From: Thermanaerovibrio velox DSM 12556
GTDB lineage: Bacteria > Synergistota > Synergistia > Synergistales > Synergistaceae
Length of the DNA: 64,000 bases
Assembly (NCBI RefSeq): GCF_000237825.1
Contig: NZ_CM001377.1
Span: 1,612,001-1,676,000 of the forward strand
Direction of reading: 5' to 3'
Shown: positions 60,232 to 64,000 of the stretch, one piece after another
Numbering within the stretch: the first letter of the stretch is position 1
How the letters are laid out: every line of letters starts with the position of its first letter
The notes under the pieces: generated by a model
Told to the model about the DNA's origin: nothing
Database searches by the model: none
Seen by the model: the letters and a program-made list of their open reading frames with translations, nothing else
Program-made: the position numbers and the translations under genes

Positions 60232-60873
60232 CCCTCCTCCTGGTCAGGGGCGAGGAGCTGGTCCAAGGTCATGAACCCATGCTTGAGCCCCAGAAGAAGC
60301 GCCTCCGTCTTGTTCCTGGCACCCAGCTTCTGGTATACCGACGCCAGATGGGCCTGGACGGTACGGTCGCTTATTATGAGCCTCGAGGCTATCTCCTTGC
60401 TGGACAGCCCCTTGGACGCCATGAGCAGCACCTCCCTCTCCCGCTGGGAGAGGTCCTCCACCGGGTCGGAGGCCACAAGGTCCGACGCCTCCAGGTCCAA
60501 GAAAAGACGGCCGGAGCTCACGGTCCGGATGGCCTCGCATATGACATCCGGGGGGGAGCGTCTTGAGCACGTACCCCTTGGCCCCCGCCTTCAACGACGC
60601 CGCCACGTAGGGCTTGGCATCATAGGAGGTGAGCATGAGACAAGCGGTCTTGAGCCTCATCTGAGTCACCCGCTTGGCCACCGCCACCCCGTCCAAACCG
60701 GGCATCCGTATGTCCAAAAGGGCCACGTGAGGCACCTTCTCCACTATGCCCGCCAGGGCAGACTCCCCGTCCGAGTACTCCCCCTCCAGGGATATGTCCT
60801 CCTCCCGGGCAAGCAGCGCCTTAAGCCCCTCCATGGTAAGGGGATGATCATCCGCCACTATGACCCGTATCAT
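60228..60873 (-). pseudogene. NarL/FixJ-type response regulator, interrupted by an apparent +1 frameshift
   Basis: N-terminal receiver (IRVIVADDHPLTMEGLKAL, phospho-Asp in HVALLDIRMPGLDG, switch Lys in GAKGYVLKTLPP) is in one frame from ATG 60873; the LuxR-type DNA-binding domain (DLSQREREVLLMASKGLSSK, IISDRTVQAHLASVYQKLGA) is in another and ends at 60228. The break is the seven-G run at 60550-60556 (C7 on the coding strand). With six bases it reads KTLPPDVICEAIRTVSSG without a break, giving a normal protein of about 214 residues. It would be the partner of the upstream-overlapping kinase. Real loss would uncouple the kinase; error or slippage is likely. Confidence 0.88.
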
Positions 60874-61436
60874 TCCCCTCCCAACCCCAGCTGGGACTCC
60901 ACGGGCCTCAAGGCCGCCACCACCTCTTCCATCAGCCGCTCCAAGGGCATCTCCAGCATCTCAGCACCTCTCTCGATGACCGACCGGTCAACCCCCCGGG
61001 CGAAGGCCTTGTCCTTCCACTTCTTCTTGAGAGACTTGACCTCCAGATCCGCCAGCGACCTGGAAGGCCTTACCAGGGCCACCGCCATGACGAAACCGGT
61101 GAGCTCGTCCACCCCGTAAAGGACCTTCTCCATCGGCGTCACCGGCTCCACACCGGTGAGCTCAAAGGCATGGGCCTGAACCGCCCTTATTATCTCCCGG
61201 TCAACCCCCGCCTCCTCCAGCCACTTAACACAAGCCTCCCCGTGACGGTCCGGGCACTCCTCCCAGTCCAGGTCGTGCAGAAGCCCCGCAAGCCCCCACA
61301 CCTCCTCGTCGCCACCCATCGCACGGGCCATGTGCCTCATGGCGGCCTCAACCGCCAGGGCATGCCTCATATGAGACTCGTCCCGGTTGTGGGCCCTTAA
61401 AAGCGCCAACCCCTCTTCCCTGGTCAAAGAAATCAC
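60870..61436 (-). CDS. HD-domain phosphohydrolase
   Basis: About 188 residues from GTG 61436 (AGGGGTG before; start uncertain). HD motif LAGLLHDLDWEECPDRHGEAC, an upstream His in DESHMRHALAVEAAMRHMA, then VQAHAFELTGVEPVTPMEKVL and DELTGFVMAVALVRPS. Such YfbR/predicted-hydrolase proteins act on nucleotides; substrate unknown. Its stop overlaps the regulator start by four bases. Confidence 0.85.
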   Translation of the reverse strand: MISLTREEGLALLRAHNRDESHMRHALAVEAAMRHMARAMGGDEEVWGLAGLLHDLDWEECPDRHGEACVKWLEEAGVDREIIRAVQAHAFELTGVEPVTPMEKVLYGVDELTGFVMAVALVRPSRSLADLEVKSLKKKWKDKAFARGVDRSVIERGAEMLEMPLERLMEEVVAALRPVESQLGLGGE

Positions 61437-61485
61437 CACCCCTGTAACGATAAAGACATTGCGGCCCAATAATTAAAAGCGAGGG

Positions 61486-61953
61486 TCAGGACCGAGCCAT
61501 GACCCTCACCAGTATCCCCGCCTCCGCCCTCAGCGAGCGGGCCAGCTCATCCGGGTAGGGGTGCAAGAACACCACCTCCCTGATCCCAGCTCCAATGAGC
61601 GCCTTGGTGCAAAACGCACAGGGCTCGTGGGTGCAGTACAGGGTTGAACCCTTGGTGGACACCCCCATCGCAGCGGCCTGGCATATGGCGTTTATCTCCC
61701 CGTGGGACCCCCGGCAGATCTCGTGCCGCTGCCCCGAAGGGATCCCCAGCGCCTCCCTAAGACAACCCACCTCCAGACAGTGGGCGGTCCCCCTGGGGGC
61801 ACCGTTGTAACCGGTGCTCACTATGTACTGGTCCCTGACCAAAACCGCCCCCACCGAACGCCTAAGACAGGTGCTCCTGGTGGCCACCTGCTCCGCTATG
61901 CCCATGAAGTACTCGTCCCAACTAGGCCTGGTGTCCAACCGACGCACATCCAC
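61486..61953 (-). CDS. dCMP deaminase family protein (ComEB-like)
   Basis: 155 residues. Zinc site HGEINAICQA (the more usual HAE is here HGE) and the Cys pair in CTHEPCAFCTKALIGAGIREV. RSVGAVLVRDQYIVSTGYNGAPRG is typical of dCMP deaminases. It makes dUMP for thymidylate synthesis. GTG 61953 or GTG 61947 start. Confidence 0.92.
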   Translation of the reverse strand: MDVRRLDTRPSWDEYFMGIAEQVATRSTCLRRSVGAVLVRDQYIVSTGYNGAPRGTAHCLEVGCLREALGIPSGQRHEICRGSHGEINAICQAAAMGVSTKGSTLYCTHEPCAFCTKALIGAGIREVVFLHPYPDELARSLRAEAGILVRVMARS

Positions 61954-62015
61954 CTTTCAAAAAAACCTTCTGAAAAACACCGGGGCACCGGGATAACCCC
62001 TCAATCCCCAGCCCG

Positions 62016-62687
62016 CTAGCCCCCCAGCGGAACGTCCAGTATCCGGGGAACCGGGATCTCCGGCGGAGGTCCCACTATCCGGCGGGTCTCCTCCATGGTT
62101 ATATCGAACAGCGCCTGGGTTATGGCAAGCTCCGTCAGGTCATCGGTCTCATAGGGGATCGAGAACCGCCTGTAGCCAAAGCGCTCCGCGAAATAGGCAC
62201 AGCTGGAGACCCCGCCGGTGCTCTCCATCATGGCCTCCTCCAAAGCGGCGAGGAACCCGTCGTCATCGAAGAACGGGTCCCCGCTTATGAGGGCCAAGGC
62301 CTTGCACTGGTCAATGGGGACCTCCCCGTCGAACACCCAGCAGAACGTTATACCAACCCTCACATCGGGGGACCCCTCCTGCCCCTGGAGATCCTCCAGG
62401 AACCGGGCCATCCTCTCGGAGTAGGAGAAGAGCATGGTAAACCCAAGCCCCAAGGCACCCCTTCGAGGATCACAAAGGTGATCCCTGAAAAGGGACCCCC
62501 CGCTGCCCCCCCGGAAGCTCTTTATGAAGAGGAGCTCGCTGTCCATCTGCAACGCCAAGGCCCCCACCCGGAAGAGCTTGTCGCTGTAAAGCCGGTTCCC
62601 CATCAGGGGCGAGTAGTCCACCGAGTAGGGGATCCACGACGCTATGTCCAGATCCAAGTTCCGGTCCCAATACGGGAGGGCCGTCAA
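62016..62687 (-). CDS. Hypothetical protein
   Basis: 223 residues from TTG 62687 (GGGAG before). No family recognised. It begins TALPYWDRNLDLDIASWIPY and contains LLFIKSFRGGSGGSLFRDHL and the end RIVGPPPEIPVPRILDVPLG. No TM segment or signal peptide seen; composition is that of a cytosolic enzyme or structural protein. It starts five bases after the cheV stop, so they may share a transcript. Confidence 0.7.
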   Translation of the reverse strand: MTALPYWDRNLDLDIASWIPYSVDYSPLMGNRLYSDKLFRVGALALQMDSELLFIKSFRGGSGGSLFRDHLCDPRRGALGLGFTMLFSYSERMARFLEDLQGQEGSPDVRVGITFCWVFDGEVPIDQCKALALISGDPFFDDDGFLAALEEAMMESTGGVSSCAYFAERFGYRRFSIPYETDDLTELAITQALFDITMEETRRIVGPPPEIPVPRILDVPLGG

Positions 62688-62691
62688 AGGG

Positions 62692-63597
62692 CTACTCCCT
62701 CTCCTTCAGAAGCCTGGCCACGGTCTCCACCATGAACGGGATCTCCGGCTTGGAGATCTGGGCGTCCGCCCCCACGCTCTGGGCCTTCCGCTTGATGTCC
62801 TCCGCCACTATGGACGAGAACACCACCACCGGCAGGTCCTTAAGCCTAGGGGACTCCTTGACGAGACGGGTCAGGGCCAGCCCGTCCATCTTGGGCATCT
62901 CTATGTCGGTGATGAGCAGGTCGAAGTGGTCATCCTCGTCGTTCAGCCTGTCCCACGCGGCCTTACCGTGACCCACCAGCTCCACGTTGTGGAAGCCCCC
63001 CTCCGCCAGGGCGTCCTGGATGAGACGCCTTATCAAGGGGGAGTCCTCCGCCACCAGTATCTTGTAGCTGTTGGGGTCCCCAAGCACGGACGTGACCTTC
63101 TTGGCGTGCTCCGAGTCCATCTTGAAGAACTCCGCCATCTGGGGGTTAACTATCTGGACTATCCGCTCGTAGTCAAGCAGCAGTATGTTACGGCCGTCCC
63201 TCTTTATCACGTACAGGGCGTTCTCCCCAAGGAACGTGCCGGTGAGGGACGAGTCAAGCTCCTCGGCGCTTATGCGGTATATGCGGTCCACCGCGTCCAC
63301 CACGAACCCAAGCTTCATCCGGTTGAACTCCGCCACTATTATCTTGCTCTGCTCGTCCGGCAGGGGGGATTCGATGTTGAGGTATATCCTCAGGTCCACC
63401 AGCGGGATCACCTCTCCCCGGATGGTAGTTATCCCCCTCATGGCCGGGTGGGACTTGGGCACCGGCCTCACCCCGGTCCAACGAAGGATCTCCCTGGTCT
63501 TGTCCACGTTGATGGCAAAGGGCTGGCTGCCCAGCATGAAAACAACCACCTGCCACTCGTTGGTGCCCACTTCGGTCAGGATCTTCTCGTCCTGCAT
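62692..63597 (-). CDS. cheV: Chemotaxis coupling protein CheV (CheW domain + receiver)
   Basis: 301 residues. CheW-like domain: EWQVVVFMLGSQPFAINVDK, REILRWTGVRPVPKSHPAM, GITTIRGEVIPLVDLRIYL. Receiver from about 180: YKILVAEDSPLIRRLIQDAL, phospho-Asp in DLLITDIEMPKMDGL, Lys in SKPEIPFMVET. It links receptors to CheA and adapts signalling. ATG 63597 behind GGGGTGATGG. A -10-like TATAAT lies at 63643-63648 on the minus strand without a clear -35. Confidence 0.94.
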   Translation of the reverse strand: MQDEKILTEVGTNEWQVVVFMLGSQPFAINVDKTREILRWTGVRPVPKSHPAMRGITTIRGEVIPLVDLRIYLNIESPLPDEQSKIIVAEFNRMKLGFVVDAVDRIYRISAEELDSSLTGTFLGENALYVIKRDGRNILLLDYERIVQIVNPQMAEFFKMDSEHAKKVTSVLGDPNSYKILVAEDSPLIRRLIQDALAEGGFHNVELVGHGKAAWDRLNDEDDHFDLLITDIEMPKMDGLALTRLVKESPRLKDLPVVVFSSIVAEDIKRKAQSVGADAQISKPEIPFMVETVARLLKERE

Positions 63598-63666
63598 GCC
63601 ATCACCCCATCTTCCGGTTATGACCTGTCTGGTATGACAACCATTATAACCTCAAGAAACGCTTTT

Positions 63667-64000
63667 TTAGCACGGGTAAACCCTGAAGGCGAGATGCCTC
63701 TTGAACACGTCCCGGAAGGACTCCTGGTGGGCCAAAAGCCCCCATACCTCGAACTGGCACTCCCCGCCGGAGTATATCTCCATCTCCACCTTGCCCTTCC
63801 GGTGCTCCTTGAACCGGGCGGACCTCACGGACCCCGTGTGGCTCCGGTCCAGCGTCTCCGCCAACCGCAGAAACAGGGACAGCACCTTAACCCGGCCCTG
63901 CTGCTCCGGGGAGAGCTCCCTGAACTGCTGGTGCTTCTTCCGCGGCGACTTCTTCCGGTGGTACATGGCCAACACCGCCATCAGTTTAAGCTCCTCCCGC
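63667..64000 (-). CDS. Partial Ppx/GppA-type phosphatase or related HD protein (N-terminus off right edge)
   Basis: The frame is open at 64000 and ends at 63667; 110 residues are visible. Text such as RKKSPRKKHQQFRELSPEQQ, LSLFLRLAETLDRSHTGSVR and the end FRDVFKRHLAFRVYPC matches the C-terminal helical/HD part of exopolyphosphatase (Ppx/GppA) family proteins. The ASKHA catalytic part would lie outside the window. Confidence 0.7.
   Translation of the reverse strand, partial: REELKLMAVLAMYHRKKSPRKKHQQFRELSPEQQGRVKVLSLFLRLAETLDRSHTGSVRSARFKEHRKGKVEMEIYSGGECQFEVWGLLAHQESFRDVFKRHLAFRVYPC

Overview
The window reads as GC-rich chromosomal DNA from an anaerobic, amino-acid-fermenting bacterium with an outer membrane. 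An LpxL/HtrB-type lipid A acyltransferase points to LPS. Aldehyde:ferredoxin oxidoreductase, malic enzyme and a full ethanolamine microcompartment point to anaerobic fermentation. Chemoreceptors, CheV and a diguanylate cyclase point to a motile cell. The closest fit I can name is Synergistota (Thermanaerovibrio/Aminomonas-like). That is an inference from gene content and codon use, not a database result.

Layout. (1) 1-4700: a less GC-rich type I-C CRISPR-Cas operon on the minus strand (cas3-cas5-cas8c, continuing off the left edge), with its own promoter; cas3 carries two apparent single-base frameshifts in G/C runs. (2) 4902-11694, minus: a tightly overlapping operon of HAD phosphatase, hisC, a degenerate prolyl-tRNA-synthetase paralogue, a formimidoylglutamase-like ureohydrolase and a SARP-type ATPase regulator. 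(3) 11786-16978, plus: the divergent histidine operon hisZ-hisG-hisB-hisH-hisA-hisF-hisIE, preceded by a short Pro-rich ORF. No hisD is visible. (4) 16975-28149, minus: Ski2-like helicase, GNAT, FapA-like protein, a membrane chemoreceptor, class II aldolase, AOR, 3-methyladenine glycosylase and malic enzyme. (5) 28268-30630, plus: diguanylate cyclase, SlyD-type isomerase, nitroreductase. (6) A soluble chemoreceptor fused to a PhnD-like binding domain (minus), then Rrf2 regulator-nifS-nifU-MOSC (plus). (7) 35374-50500: a complete ethanolamine (eut) microcompartment locus. eutS-eutP are on plus. On minus, from right to left, are eutB, C, L, a eutK-like shell gene, E, M, pduL, eutJ, an uncharacterised gene, eutN, H, Q, T, A, pduS and pduT. 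A cobalamin riboswitch with an intrinsic terminator sits in front of eutB. (8) 50713-64000: ptsI on plus, then mostly minus-strand housekeeping and signalling genes (prepilin peptidase, lpxL, tyrS, a beta-CASP nuclease, a two-component system with a frameshifted regulator, an HD hydrolase, dCMP deaminase, cheV and a partial Ppx/GppA-like gene).

How the parts work together. The eut locus encodes B12-dependent cleavage of ethanolamine (EutBC) inside a protein shell (EutS, L, M, N, K-like, PduT). Acetaldehyde is oxidised by EutE, and PduL makes acetyl phosphate. The cofactor is made and reactivated by EutT, PduS and EutA. No EutG alcohol dehydrogenase and no EutV/EutW regulators are seen, so PduS/PduT may carry electrons out of the compartment and the B12 riboswitch may be the main control. 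The his region covers ring formation and most later steps; the HAD protein is a candidate for the missing histidinol-phosphate phosphatase.

Four single-base insertions in G/C runs of 6-7 (two in cas3, one each in eutH and a NarL-type regulator gene) break otherwise well-conserved genes. They are either sequencing errors or slippage sites and should be checked before these genes are called dead.
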